Shown piece after piece: positions 52,576 through 61,138 of a stretch of 64,000 nucleotides of DNA (its first letter is position 1; each line of letters starts with the position of its first letter). A program made the translations under genes and the position numbers. Source of the DNA: Solirubrobacteraceae bacterium (GTDB lineage: Bacteria > Actinomycetota > Thermoleophilia > Solirubrobacterales > Solirubrobacteraceae). A model generated the notes under the pieces. The model saw only the letters and a program-made list of their open reading frames with translations. It was not told the origin of the DNA and made no database searches. The stretch covers positions 181,930 through 245,929 of the forward strand of contig JALNWQ010000006.1 in assembly GCA_023230855.1 (NCBI GenBank), given 5' to 3'.

Positions 52576-53139
52576 ATGCAGCTCCAGGACACGACCCTTC
52601 CCGACGTCAAGCTCCTCGTCCCGCGGGTCTTCCCCGACGACCGCGGGTTCTTCGCCGAGACGTTCCGGGAGTCGGTGCTCGCCGACGGCGGGATCCACGA
52701 CGCGTGGATCCAGGACAACCACTCGCGGTCGTCCTACGGCGTCGTGCGCGGCCTGCACTTCCAGATCGGCGACGGCTGCGCCAAGCTCGTGCGGTGTGGC
52801 CGGGGCCACATCTGGGACGTCGTCGTCGACCTGCGCAAGGGGTCCCCGACCTACGGTCGCTGGGAGGGGTTCGACCTGACCGACGACAACATGCACGCCC
52901 TGTACGTGCCGGTCGGGTTCGCCCACGGGTTCTGCGTGAAGAGCGACGTCGCCGACGTGCTCTACAAGCAGACCGGGTACTACTCGGGCGAGGTCGAGCG
53001 TGGCATCGCCTACGACGACCCGCGGATCGCCGTGGAGTGGCCGATCCCCGCCGCCGACGTCCGCGTGTCGGAGCGTGACGCGACCGGCCCGACGCTCGAC
53101 GCGTTCGAGCCGGAGCTGCCGTTCACCTACCGCGGCTGA
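52576..53139 (+). CDS. rfbC: dTDP-4-dehydrorhamnose 3,5-epimerase
   Basis: Third step of dTDP-L-rhamnose synthesis. The 187-residue cupin has FPDDRGFFAETFRES, QDNHSRSSYGVVRGLHFQIG with the catalytic His, RCGRGHIWDVVVDLRKGSPTYGRW, YVPVGFAHGFCVKSD and the Tyr-rich YKQTGYYSGEVERGIAYDDP. No other rhamnose genes are in the window. CATCAT lies 8 bases before the ATG. Its 3' end overlaps the convergent lipoprotein gene by 17 bases. Confidence 0.95.
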   Translation: MQLQDTTLPDVKLLVPRVFPDDRGFFAETFRESVLADGGIHDAWIQDNHSRSSYGVVRGLHFQIGDGCAKLVRCGRGHIWDVVVDLRKGSPTYGRWEGFDLTDDNMHALYVPVGFAHGFCVKSDVADVLYKQTGYYSGEVERGIAYDDPRIAVEWPIPAADVRVSERDATGPTLDAFEPELPFTYRG

Positions 53140-54583
53140 GGGCCCACAGCCGCCAGCCGATCCGGCCGGTGGTGGCGCGCGACGACCCGTCCGCGGGCGC
53201 CGGCGCGCCGGCGGCCTGCGCCGCCACCCACACGCGATCGCCGGCGGCGACGACGACGCCGGCGCTGCGCGACCCCGACTGGATCGGCCCGTCGTCGACG
53301 AGGGTCGCGCGACCGTCGACGCTCCCGGAGCGCGGATCGATCCGCAGCAGGTCGATGCGGCCCGTGCGGGTGGCCGGGGACCGGGTCGTCGCGCGTCGCA
53401 GCGCCCAGACGCGGCCGTCGGCGACGTGCAGGTCGCCCCCGACCCGACCGTCCCCGACCGAGCCGCCGACCGCGACCGGACGCAGCCGACGCCCGGCGCC
53501 CGCCACCACCGTCCAGGTGGCGCCGGCGTCGCGGCGGTCCGCGGCGACCCCCGTCTCCCACGCGTTGGAGATCCCCGCCACGACGGTCCGTCCCACGACG
53601 ACCGCGTCGACGAGCCGCCGGGCGACGCGCACGCCGTGCCCGGCGTCGTCCGCGCCGGACGGCACCGTGAGCGGCGCGTCGACCCGGCGGGTCCGGGCCC
53701 CCGGGCAGGCCACGGTCAACCGCAGGCGCGCCGGGCGCGCGTCGCCCGCGTCCTCGTCCGCCCACGCGGCCCCGACGACGCACGGCGCCCGGTCCTCGCG
53801 GGGGGCGAGCACGACGCCCAGGTCGCCGACGACCGCGTCGCCGACGGGGACCTGGCGTCGCCCGTCGACCCGCACGAGGTACCCGGTGCGGCGCGTGCGG
53901 TCCTCGACGAGCGCGAAGACGTCGTCGCCGACGGCGATCGTCTGCGCCCACCGGCGGCGCTCCGTCCGGTCGCGCCCGTCGGCCGGGTCGGGATGGTCGG
54001 GGTGGGCGGGCGGTCGGTCGAGGGTGCGGACGGTGCGTCCGTCGGCCGACACGCACAGCGGCACGTCGTCGGAGCGCGACCCGCACAGGCGACCGTCCGC
54101 GGCCCGGGCCGCCCGCACGAGCGGGCCGGTCGCGTCGCCGACGGCGCGCCACGTCCGGCCGTCGGTCGTCCACGTCCTCACGATCGCCGCGTAGCGGCCC
54201 GACCCGGTCACCCCCAGCCGCCCGTCGCCGGCGTCGAAGAGCGCCGGTCGGTCGATCGATCCCAGGTCGGGGCCCGGGCCCGTCCGCGGCAGGTCCGGGA
54301 CCGGCTGGGCCGTCAGCGCCGCCGCCCGGTGAAGCGGCTCGGGCGCGGGCGACCAGCGGTCCTCCTCCCCGCAACCGGCGACGGCGGCCGTCGTCGCCAC
54401 CGCGAGCGCGACGACCGCGATCCGGCGTCGCCGCCCGCGGCGTGGCCCCGCGATGGCGCGCCCGGTCGCCGGGTCCCGGGGCGGCCCGGCGGCGACGGGC
54501 CCGGTCGCCGAACGGCGGCGTGGTCCCACGGCGGCGGGTGGCGGGACGATCGGGTCGTGGTCGGGACGGCACGCACGCGACAC
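53123..54583 (-). CDS. predicted lipoprotein with beta-propeller-like repeats
   Basis: A 486-residue protein with a long Arg/Pro-rich leader, a hydrophobic core IAVVALAVATTAAVAGC that ends in a lipobox (VAGC, Cys about residue 71) and an exported domain of repeated segments such as GLGVTGSGRYAAIVRTWTTDGRTWRAV and DGRLCGSRSDDVPLCVSADGRTV, looking like propeller blades. The GTG at 54581-54583 lies 6 bases after TACGAT, which supports this long N-terminus. No known family recognised; a surface sensor or binding protein is possible. Confidence 0.68.
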   Translation of the reverse strand: MSRACRPDHDPIVPPPAAVGPRRRSATGPVAAGPPRDPATGRAIAGPRRGRRRRIAVVALAVATTAAVAGCGEEDRWSPAPEPLHRAAALTAQPVPDLPRTGPGPDLGSIDRPALFDAGDGRLGVTGSGRYAAIVRTWTTDGRTWRAVGDATGPLVRAARAADGRLCGSRSDDVPLCVSADGRTVRTLDRPPAHPDHPDPADGRDRTERRRWAQTIAVGDDVFALVEDRTRRTGYLVRVDGRRQVPVGDAVVGDLGVVLAPREDRAPCVVGAAWADEDAGDARPARLRLTVACPGARTRRVDAPLTVPSGADDAGHGVRVARRLVDAVVVGRTVVAGISNAWETGVAADRRDAGATWTVVAGAGRRLRPVAVGGSVGDGRVGGDLHVADGRVWALRRATTRSPATRTGRIDLLRIDPRSGSVDGRATLVDDGPIQSGSRSAGVVVAAGDRVWVAAQAAGAPAPADGSSRATTGRIGWRLWALSRGR

Positions 54584-54589
54584 GGCCCG

Positions 54590-54595
54590 ATCGTA
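54590..54595 (-). promoter_or_regulatory. -10 element TACGAT for the lipoprotein gene (leaderless geometry)
   Basis: TACGAT ends 6 bases before the GTG. Confidence 0.45.
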
Positions 54596-54670
54596 CGGCG
54601 CGTCGGCCGCCGCGACCCCCGCCCACCGGTGGGGCGCGGACCACCCGGCGTCGCCCGGCGCGCCGTGGGG

Positions 54671-56086
54671 TCAGCGGGAGGCGTCGACCGCGTCGGCGGC
54701 CGCGGCCCGGTCGCCGCCGGCGGCGCGGTCGCCGGCCGTAGCGCGGTCGTCGGCGGCGGCACGGGCCTCGTCCGCCTCTCGCTGCTCGAGGGCCAGGCGG
54801 TCCGGGGTGTCGAGCCGTCCCGGGTGGCCCAGCCGGCCGAGCTCGGACCCGTCACGGCCGAAGAACAGGTCGACCGTCCAGTCGGCGACCAGGCGGACGC
54901 GGCGCTTGAGGCCGGGCATCGACATGAGGTGGTAGCTGCGGGCGATGAACCACGCCGGCGCCCCCTGCCAGCGCAGGCCCATCGTCGACGCGACCGCCTT
55001 GCCGCGGCCGAGGTCGACGAACACCCCGAGCGTGCGGTAGCGGAAGATCCTCGCCGGTCGGTCGGCGAGCGCGGCGGCGACGTTGTCGGCGACCTTGCGC
55101 CCCTGGCGGATGGCGTGCTGCGCGGTCGGCGGGGTCGGGCGGGCCAGGTCCTTCGGGTCGGGCACGTGGGCGGCGTCGCCGATCGCCCACACGCCCTGCA
55201 CGCCGGGCACGCGCAGGCTGCGGTCGACGACGATCCGGCCGCTGCGCTCGTCGAGCGGCAGCCCGAGCCGGGCCACGACCGGGCTCGGCTTGACCCCGGC
55301 GGTCCACACGACCATCCGGGTGGGGAGCACCTCGCCCCCGGCGAGCGTCGCGGTGGTGTCGGTCATCGCCTCGAGCGTCGTCGACGTGCGGATCTCGATG
55401 CCGCGCTCCAGCAGCTGCGCCACCGCGAACCGCGCCAGCGACTCGGGGATCTCGGGCATCACGCGGTCGCGGGCCTCGACGAGGACGAACCGGACGCCCT
55501 GGGTGCGGCAGCGCGGGTAGTGGTCGAGCAGGTCGGTGGCGAAGTCCTGCAGCTCGGCCAGGCCCTCCAGTCCGGCGTACCCGGCCCCGACGAAGACGAA
55601 CGTCAGCCACGACGCGCGGTCGCGCGGGTCGTCGATGCCCTCGGCGATCTCCAGGCTCTGCAGCAGCCGGTTGCGCAGCGCGATCGCCTCGGGGAGCGTC
55701 TTCATCCCCAGGGCGTGCTCCGCCAGGCCGGGGATCGGCAGCGTGCGCGACACCGATCCGACGGCGACGACGAGCTGGTCGTAGGGCAGCTCCTGGTCGC
55801 GGCCGTCCGCGGTCGTGATCCGCAGGATCCGGGCGGCGGGGTCGGCCCCGGTGACCGACCCCAGGCGCAGGTCGGTCCGCTGCAGCTGCTCACGCAACGG
55901 CACGACGGCGTGGCGCGGCTCCAGGGTGCCGGCGGCCGCGCCGGGCAGCAGCGGCGTGTAGAGCATGTAGTTCTGGTCGGAGACGAGCGTCACCCGCGCG
56001 CTGTGGTGCGGCAGGCGCCGCTCCAGGCGTCGGGCGGCCTCGAGCCCCCCGAATCCGCCTCCGGCGATGACGACGTTCCAGGCCAT
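54671..56086 (-). CDS. ndh: type II NADH dehydrogenase
   Basis: Single-subunit NADH:quinone oxidoreductase, 471 residues. FAD site VVIAGGGFGGLEAARRLERR, QNYMLYTPLLPGAAAGTLEP, the NADH-binding FVFVGAGYAGLEGLAEL, MVVWTAGVKPSP, VWAIGDAAHVPDP and the quinone/membrane motif PPTAQHAIRQGRKVADNVAA. The C-terminus holds an amphipathic anchor (APAWFIARSYHLMSMPGLKRRVRLVADWTVDLFF) and then an Ala/Asp/Arg-rich tail longer than usual. The ATG lies 6 bases after TACGGT. It is about 6 kb from the NADH sensor Rex, which classically represses respiratory genes. Confidence 0.94.
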   Translation of the reverse strand: MAWNVVIAGGGFGGLEAARRLERRLPHHSARVTLVSDQNYMLYTPLLPGAAAGTLEPRHAVVPLREQLQRTDLRLGSVTGADPAARILRITTADGRDQELPYDQLVVAVGSVSRTLPIPGLAEHALGMKTLPEAIALRNRLLQSLEIAEGIDDPRDRASWLTFVFVGAGYAGLEGLAELQDFATDLLDHYPRCRTQGVRFVLVEARDRVMPEIPESLARFAVAQLLERGIEIRTSTTLEAMTDTTATLAGGEVLPTRMVVWTAGVKPSPVVARLGLPLDERSGRIVVDRSLRVPGVQGVWAIGDAAHVPDPKDLARPTPPTAQHAIRQGRKVADNVAAALADRPARIFRYRTLGVFVDLGRGKAVASTMGLRWQGAPAWFIARSYHLMSMPGLKRRVRLVADWTVDLFFGRDGSELGRLGHPGRLDTPDRLALEQREADEARAAADDRATAGDRAAGGDRAAAADAVDASR

Positions 56087-56092
56087 GCCTCA

Positions 56093-56098
56093 ACCGTA
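56093..56098 (-). promoter_or_regulatory. -10 element TACGGT for ndh (leaderless geometry)
   Basis: TACGGT ends 6 bases before the ATG of ndh. Confidence 0.5.
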
Positions 56099-56141
56099 TG
56101 CCCCGGGGAGGCGGCAGCCAACCGTCGCCCCCGGAAACGAC

Positions 56142-56167
56142 GAGACCCCCGCGCCGGCGGGGGTCTC
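56142..56167 (-). terminator. strong hairpin terminator after tRNA-Gln
   Basis: Perfect 11-base arms GAGACCCCCGC (56142-56152) and GCGGGGGTCTC (56157-56167) around GCCG, 6 bases beyond the tRNA 3' end. Confidence 0.75.
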
Positions 56168-56173
56168 GAGAGC

Positions 56174-56244
56174 TGCGGAACTAGGACTCGAACCTAGAAT
56201 GCTGGTACCAGAAACCAGTGTGTTGCCAATTACACCATTCCGCA
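56174..56244 (-). tRNA. tRNA-Gln (anticodon CTG)
   Basis: The minus strand folds into a cloverleaf: acceptor TGCGGAA/TTCCGCA, D arm with GTGTAATTGGCAACAC, anticodon stem CTGGT/ACCAG with loop TTCTGGT (anticodon CTG, reading CAG) and T arm CTAGGTTCGAGTCCTAG. 71 bases; CCA is not encoded. TAAGAT lies 22 bases upstream and a strong terminator 6 bases downstream, so it is a single-gene unit. Confidence 0.95.
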
Positions 56245-56266
56245 AGGGGCGCAACCGCGATCAAGG

Positions 56267-56272
56267 ATCTTA
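56267..56272 (-). promoter_or_regulatory. -10 element TAAGAT for tRNA-Gln
   Basis: TAAGAT lies 22 bases upstream of the mature tRNA 5' end, with a possible TGACGT -35 at about 17 bases further. Confidence 0.45.
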
Positions 56273-56334
56273 CCGATCCCGTCCGCGGAACGTCATCCGA
56301 CCGGGGTCGCCGCCGCCCCGCCGCGACGGCGGCG

Positions 56335-57003
56335 TCAGGGCGCGTCGACGCCGGTGAAGATCGACGTGATCCCGGCCTCGAGGCCGGGGTCGAGGACGAC
56401 CAGCACCTCGTCGCCGGGCTCCAGCACGGTGTCGGCCTTGGGGACGAACCCGGACCCGTCGCGCAGGACGGAGATGATGAGCGACCCGTCCGGCATCGCC
56501 ACGTCGGACACGGCCCGCCCGGCGGCCGGCGCGTCGGCGGCGAGCTCGACCTCGACGATCTCCAGCCGCTCGGCGTGCAGGTCGAGCAGGTGGACGAGCC
56601 CGAAGCTCGGCACCTCGTGCTCGATGAGCCGCAGGATGAGGTCGGTCGCCGACACGACCGGGGCGACGCCGAGCAGGTCGAAGAGCTCGCGGTTGCGGGG
56701 GTTGTTCACCCGCGCGATCGTGCGCGACACGGCGTACCGGTCGCGCGCGAGCTGGCAGATGATCACGTTGTCCTCGTCGTCGCCGGTGACGGCGACGACG
56801 AGCTCGGCGCGCTCGATCCCGGCCCGCTCCAGCACCCACATCTCGGTCGCGTCGCCGTACTGGACGGCGTGCTCCAGCTCCTCCTCGATGGTGAGGTACC
56901 GCTCGCGGACCTCCTCGACGAGCGTCACCTCGTGGCCCTTGCCGATGAGCTCGCGGGCGAGGTTCCAGCCGACCTTGCCCCCACCGGCGACGACGACGTA
57001 CAT
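56335..57003 (-). CDS. TrkA/RCK potassium-channel regulator with RCK_N and RCK_C domains (CeoC-like)
   Basis: A 222-residue cytosolic regulator: RCK_N Rossmann domain (MYVVVAGGGKVGWNLARELIGKGHEVTLVEE, VQYGDATEMWVLERAG, NVIICQLAR, ARVNNPRNRELFDLLGV) and RCK_C domain (LEIVEVELAADAPAAGRAVSDVAMPDGSLIISVLRDG...LEPGDEVLVVL). Binds nucleotides to gate K+ uptake. Its ATG overlaps the stop of the shorter TrkA protein by one base (TGATG). Confidence 0.93.
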   Translation of the reverse strand: MYVVVAGGGKVGWNLARELIGKGHEVTLVEEVRERYLTIEEELEHAVQYGDATEMWVLERAGIERAELVVAVTGDDEDNVIICQLARDRYAVSRTIARVNNPRNRELFDLLGVAPVVSATDLILRLIEHEVPSFGLVHLLDLHAERLEIVEVELAADAPAAGRAVSDVAMPDGSLIISVLRDGSGFVPKADTVLEPGDEVLVVLDPGLEAGITSIFTGVDAP

Positions 57004-57431
57004 CAGGCGACCTCGCCGAGCGCCGCCTCGAACATGCCGATCGCCTCGATCGTCGGGCAGATCGTGCGCACCCCCTGCTCGGCGAACCACGTCGCGCGCG
57101 CCGGGTCCATCACGCGGGCGATGACGGTGTCGACCTGGAACCGCCGCTGGGCGACCTGGGCGATGACGAGGTTCGTGTTGTCGCCCCGGGTCGACGCGAT
57201 GAACACGTCGGCGGACTCGATCCCCGCCTCGAGCAGCGCCTCGATCTCGATGCCCTGCCCGACGGTGAACCGTCCGCCGACCTCCTCCCACGTGCCGGGA
57301 AGGCCGGCGTCGAGGCGCTCGTGGCTCAGCGGGTCCTCGTCGAGCACCGACACGTCGTGCCCCTTGGCGAGCATCGACTGCGCGAGCGCCGACCCGACCC
57401 GTCCCGCACCGACGATGAGCACGAACATCAA
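57003..57431 (-). CDS. TrkA/RCK_N-only potassium uptake protein (CeoB-like)
   Basis: A 142-residue protein with only the Rossmann half (FVLIVGAGRVGSALAQSMLAKGHDVSVLDEDP, GIESADVFIASTRGDNTNLVIAQVAQRR, ARVMDPARATWF). The pair matches mycobacterial ceoB/ceoC. The frame can start at TTG 57431, 6 bases after TACAGT, or at ATG 57428; the promoter spacing favours TTG but this is unsure. Confidence 0.92.
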   Translation of the reverse strand: MMFVLIVGAGRVGSALAQSMLAKGHDVSVLDEDPLSHERLDAGLPGTWEEVGGRFTVGQGIEIEALLEAGIESADVFIASTRGDNTNLVIAQVAQRRFQVDTVIARVMDPARATWFAEQGVRTICPTIEAIGMFEAALGEVA

Positions 57432-57437
57432 CGCGGC

Positions 57438-57443
57438 ACTGTA
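57438..57443 (-). promoter_or_regulatory. -10 element TACAGT for the TrkA pair (leaderless geometry)
   Basis: TACAGT ends 6 bases before TTG 57431 and 9 bases before ATG 57428. Confidence 0.4.
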
Positions 57444-57492
57444 CCGGGGAGCCCGGCCGCGACCGTCGGCCTGGCGCGTCGACGGTCCCCGG

Positions 57493-59640
57493 TCAGCCGC
57501 CGTGGTCGAGCCGCTCGAGCCACGCCTCGTCGTCGTCGGTCCCGTCGGCCTCGTCGTGGCGACCGTCGTCGCGCGCCTCGGCGTCGATGACCCGGCGGGC
57601 GTCGCGCAGCAGCACGTCGTCCTCCTCGGCGGCCGGGGCGGTCATCAGCACCTGGCAGTCGGCGTGGTCGATGACGTACCGGCCGACCTGCCCGAGCGCG
57701 TCGCCACGGCCGCCCCGGGCGCCGAGCACGGCCCCGGTGCGCCCGCTCGCCGAGCGGGTGCCGCCGGGCGGGGCGACCATGACGATCGCCTCGCAGCCGC
57801 GCCGGTGCGCCTCCTCGACGATCGCCCGGCCGCGCGATCGGGCCCGCACCGCCGACGTCGCGACCCGCACCCCGTCGTACTCCTCCCCCACCGCGAGCGC
57901 CCGGGCGAGCGCGTCGCGGGCCGCGTCGCGTCGCGCGTCCGACAGCGGCGCGTCGAGCGCCTTGGCCATCGGCACCACGTAGATCCAGACGGCCTCGATG
58001 ACGGCGCCCTCCTCCTCGTCGGAGTCGGTCTCGTCGACCCCGCCGGCCAGGCGCCCGGCGGTCTGGATGAGGTCGTCGTCGAGCTCGCTGCCGGTCAGCG
58101 GCACGAGGATCGACGACCACTCGTGCCGGGCCGACTCGCCGAGCAGCGCCGCCTCGGGCACCGCGACCCGGCCACGCACCGGCAGCTCGCAGCGGCGGCG
58201 GTAGGCGACGTAGCCGACGAGCCCGGCGGCGGTCCACGACAGGCCGACGACGCGCGCCTCGGGGTGCGACACGACGATCGACACCCACACGAGCGCGCTG
58301 AGGACCGCGCCGGCCACCGCGGGCAGCGGCACCGACGCCCCGGCGACGCGGACGTTGAGCGGGATCCGGTACGGCCGGTCGAGGTCGGGCTCGGTGAACC
58401 GCAGCCGCACGACCGACACGTGGGCGATCGTCACGGCGAGCATCACCCCGAACGCCATCGTGCCGACGAGGGCGTCCATGTCGCGCAGCGACACGAGGCC
58501 CGCGGCGACGATCGCGGCGCCGCCGATGACGATCCACGGGGTGCCGTACCGCGGGTGCAGCCGCCCGACCCGCACCGGGATCTGGCGGTGGCGGGCCATC
58601 TGGCTCGTGATCCGGCTGGTGCTGCGCAGCGCCCCGAGCGCCATCCCGACGAGGGTCGCGGTGGCGACGAGCCCGACGGCGATCGACAGCGCGTCCTGGG
58701 CGATCCCGTCGTCGAGCTGCTCGACGATCCCCAGCACCGGCGCGTCGACCCACCGGCCGGCCAGCTCGGTCGCGCCGTCCTGGACCGGGAGCGCGACGAG
58801 CCCGACCACCGCGACCGCCGGGTAGATGAGGAGCATCGCCGTGGGCAGCGCGAACGACAGTCGCCGCAGGCCGGCCCGGCCGATCCGCAGCCCGCCCGCC
58901 AGGCCCGTCGCGGCCTCGAGGCCGGTGACGACGATCATCGCCGCGCCCAGCCCGAAGAGGATCCCCTCGACGTCGCCGGCGTCGGCGAGGGTGATGGCGT
59001 CGGTGAGCAGGTCGGGATCGGCGAGCAGGACGACCCCCAGCACGACGACGAGGACCTGCAGGACCACGTCGACGGTGACGACGACCGCCAGCCGTCCAGG
59101 GGTGGCGAACGGCCCGAACGGCCGCCCGCGCAGGGTCAGGACGGCGACCGCCAGCAGGATGATCCCGGCGACCGCGAGCTCCTCCGCCCCCTCGTTGACC
59201 GCCGGCCACACCGCCTCGAGGTAGTTCGTGGCGGCGAGGACCGCGGCCGCGATGAGCAGCACCGCGTCGAGCAGTAGCGCCCACGCGGCGACGAAGCTCC
59301 AGCTCTCGTCGAGGCCGTGGCGGGCGAACGTCGCGGCCCCGCCCCGCTCGGGGTGCAGCGACGCGCCCTCGACGTAGGTCATCGTCGCCAGGGCGAAGAG
59401 CAGCCCCGCGACGAGCATGACGAGCGGGGTGGCGCCGAGCGCCGCCCCCGCGATCGGGCCCAGCAGCAGGTAGAGGCTGCCACCGAGCGCGGTGTACGCG
59501 GCGGCGAACACCGCCGGCGATCCGACGGTGCGACGCCACGCCGGCAGGCCCTGCTCGCGCACGCCGGGGTCGACGGCCGGCTGCTCGCCGGTGATCGACG
59601 CGCCCTCGGCGATCAGCGGACGGTCGTCGCCGCCGCTCAC
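57493..59640 (-). CDS. APC-superfamily permease with C-terminal UspA-like domain (KimA-like)
   Basis: A 715-residue protein: 12 or so membrane segments (about residues 28-440), with the APC helix 1 break in SPAVFAAAYTALGGSLYLLLGP, then a cytosolic UspA-like domain (SSILVPLTGSELDDDLIQTAGRLAGG...VRARSRGRAIVEEAHRRGCEAIVMVAP...ADCQVLMTAP) and an Asp/Glu-rich tail. The same neighbourhood (APC protein beside ceoBC) exists in mycobacteria (Rv2690c). KimA potassium importers are APC proteins with a soluble C-terminal domain, so K+ uptake is more likely than amino-acid uptake. GTG start overlaps the preceding small gene (GTGA). Confidence 0.87.
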   Translation of the reverse strand: MSGGDDRPLIAEGASITGEQPAVDPGVREQGLPAWRRTVGSPAVFAAAYTALGGSLYLLLGPIAGAALGATPLVMLVAGLLFALATMTYVEGASLHPERGGAATFARHGLDESWSFVAAWALLLDAVLLIAAAVLAATNYLEAVWPAVNEGAEELAVAGIILLAVAVLTLRGRPFGPFATPGRLAVVVTVDVVLQVLVVVLGVVLLADPDLLTDAITLADAGDVEGILFGLGAAMIVVTGLEAATGLAGGLRIGRAGLRRLSFALPTAMLLIYPAVAVVGLVALPVQDGATELAGRWVDAPVLGIVEQLDDGIAQDALSIAVGLVATATLVGMALGALRSTSRITSQMARHRQIPVRVGRLHPRYGTPWIVIGGAAIVAAGLVSLRDMDALVGTMAFGVMLAVTIAHVSVVRLRFTEPDLDRPYRIPLNVRVAGASVPLPAVAGAVLSALVWVSIVVSHPEARVVGLSWTAAGLVGYVAYRRRCELPVRGRVAVPEAALLGESARHEWSSILVPLTGSELDDDLIQTAGRLAGGVDETDSDEEEGAVIEAVWIYVVPMAKALDAPLSDARRDAARDALARALAVGEEYDGVRVATSAVRARSRGRAIVEEAHRRGCEAIVMVAPPGGTRSASGRTGAVLGARGGRGDALGQVGRYVIDHADCQVLMTAPAAEEDDVLLRDARRVIDAEARDDGRHDEADGTDDDEAWLERLDHGG

Positions 59641-59852
59641 GTCCACGCCCCGCGTCGTGCGATCCACGCCCGGGCGGTCCCGGCGGTCGCCAGCAGCGCC
59701 CCGAAGACGATCCCCCGCGACGTGACCCCGCCCCCGTCGGCGACGGTCACCGCGACGATGGCGAGCCCGAGCAGCGCCACGACGCCCGACAGGACGTACG
59801 TGACCCGCCGGTGCCAGGCGCCGACGGTCGGGTGCGGGGCGCGGCCGGTCAC
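59637..59852 (-). CDS. small two-helix membrane protein
   Basis: A 71-residue protein with two hydrophobic segments (VTYVLSGVVALLGLAIVAVTVA and GIVFGALLATAGTARAWIA) around a short GGGV turn. It is linked by GTGA overlaps to genes on both sides (the UspA protein before, the permease after), which makes it real despite its size. It may be a small subunit of the permease; function unknown. Confidence 0.75.
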   Translation of the reverse strand: MTGRAPHPTVGAWHRRVTYVLSGVVALLGLAIVAVTVADGGGVTSRGIVFGALLATAGTARAWIARRGAWT

Positions 59853-60436
59853 CCGCTGCGCACCTCGGCGCGCGCGTGGGCGACGATCCTGGAGCCCGGG
59901 TCGGACTGCAGGACGATCCGGCACGGTCGCTCGGACAGGACGGTGTCAAGGCTGCGCGACACCGATCCGGTGCGCAGCGTCGGCGGGATCGACAGGACGA
60001 CCGCGCTGGCCTCGCTCGCGCGGGCGTGCTCGACGACGATCCGGCCGAACTGCCCGGCGCGGACCTTGACCCAGCGGCCGGTCAGGCGGTTGCCGATCCG
60101 CAGGCGGGCCTCCTCGAGGATCGCGTCGGCCATCCGCTCCTTCTCCGGCAGCGGCGCGTCGAGCGCCAGCGCCTGGGGCACGACGATCGGCACGAGCAGG
60201 TGGATGCCGCGGCGGCGCCGGGCGGCGAGCGTCGCGGCGGTGAGCATCGCGCCGTCGGAGTAGCGCAGGCCGAGGAGCGCGACGACGATCGACCGGTACT
60301 CGACCTCGGGCTCGGCGGGCTCGGCGGGCTCGGCGGCGTCCTCGCCCGCGAGCCACGCCCGGAGGGTGCGGTACGTCGCGCCCAGCCCGGTGGCACGCGA
60401 TTCGCGCTGCAGCCCGTGGAGTCGACGCTCGGCCAT
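59849..60436 (-). CDS. UspA-like protein
   Basis: A 195-residue protein: EYRSIVVALLGLRYSDGAMLTAATLAARRRRGIHLLVPIVVPQAL (Usp strand 1 and helix), EARLRIGNRLTGRWVKVRAGQFGRIVVEHARASEASAVVLSIPPTLR, and SLDTVLSERPCRIVLQSDPG. The ATP-binding GxxGSxxS loop is degenerate (LRTGSVSRSLD). First gene of the operon UspA, small membrane protein, APC permease. TAGACT lies 12 bases before the ATG. Confidence 0.82.
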   Translation of the reverse strand: MAERRLHGLQRESRATGLGATYRTLRAWLAGEDAAEPAEPAEPEVEYRSIVVALLGLRYSDGAMLTAATLAARRRRGIHLLVPIVVPQALALDAPLPEKERMADAILEEARLRIGNRLTGRWVKVRAGQFGRIVVEHARASEASAVVLSIPPTLRTGSVSRSLDTVLSERPCRIVLQSDPGSRIVAHARAEVRSG

Positions 60437-60550
60437 GACCGCGGCGGCAGTCTACGCCCGTGGCCCCGCCGACGGTCGGGGCGCACGCGTCGGTGCGTGA
60501 AGGGGGCGGGGGTCGCCGCCGCGGGCGAGGCCTGCGTGACGGGGACGATC

Positions 60551-60582
60551 GGTCGGGCGGCCCGACGCCGGGCCGCCCGACC
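60551..60582 (-). terminator. strong hairpin terminator of the Grx-Rex/YbdK/orphan operon
   Basis: Perfect 13-base arms GGTCGGGCGGCCC (60551-60563) and GGGCCGCCCGACC (60570-60582) around GACGCC, three bases past the stop of the orphan gene. Confidence 0.75.
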
Positions 60583-60585
60583 CGG

Positions 60586-61074
60586 TCACTGGCCGGGGAT
60601 CCAGAGCCGGCCGGACTCGACCGGTCCGGGCTCCTGCCGCGGCGGCTGCCCGGCCGGGCCGGCGGCGCCGGGGGCCTCCGCGGCGCCGCCCGGCGACACG
60701 TCCGCGCCGAGCGGCCCGGTGGCGTCGGCGGCGGGCCCACCGCCGCCCTGCGCGAGCTGGGCGTAGGCGACCTGCAGCTGCGACAGCGCCTGCTGGACCT
60801 GCTTGGCGTTGGGGCCCAGCAGCGGCTCGCAGACGGGCTGCAGCGCCTTGACCGCCTCGATCGCGATCCGCAGTTGCTCGGGGTCGGCGGGGTCGGGCCG
60901 GCCGTCGGGGCCGGGGGCCAGGCCGGCGCGGCGGCCGCCGAGCTCGATGAGGCTCGCGAGCGCCTGGACGACGACGTCCTCGACCCGCACGTTGCGCATC
61001 TGCTCCTCGTACGCGGCCATCAGCTCCTCCTGGGTGGGCTGGCGTCCGGCGTCCTGGGGCTCGTTCGTGCTCAT
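60586..61074 (-). CDS. conserved-looking orphan with Gly/Pro/Ala-rich tail
   Basis: A 162-residue protein: helical N-terminus (TQEELMAAYEEQMRNVRVEDVVVQALASLIELGGRRAGLAPG), a second helical part (PEQLRIAIEAVKALQPVCEPLLGPNAKQVQQALSQLQVAYAQLAQ), then a disordered Gly/Pro/Ala tail ending GRLWIPGQ. I do not recognise the family. An AGAGGA ribosome binding site precedes the ATG. Last gene after Grx-Rex and YbdK, with a strong terminator. Confidence 0.7.
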   Translation of the reverse strand: MSTNEPQDAGRQPTQEELMAAYEEQMRNVRVEDVVVQALASLIELGGRRAGLAPGPDGRPDPADPEQLRIAIEAVKALQPVCEPLLGPNAKQVQQALSQLQVAYAQLAQGGGGPAADATGPLGADVSPGGAAEAPGAAGPAGQPPRQEPGPVESGRLWIPGQ

Positions 61075-61118
61075 CTGCGGTCCTCTCGCGATCGGGGGGA
61101 CGGGACGGAGCGTCCGGT

Positions 61119-61135
61119 GGGGCCGCCAGGGCCCC
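61119..61135 (-). terminator. weak hairpin between ybdK-like and orphan genes
   Basis: GGGGCC (61119-61124) and GGCCCC (61130-61135) around five bases, just past the stop of the YbdK-like gene. Confidence 0.35.
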
Positions 61136-61138
61136 GCG

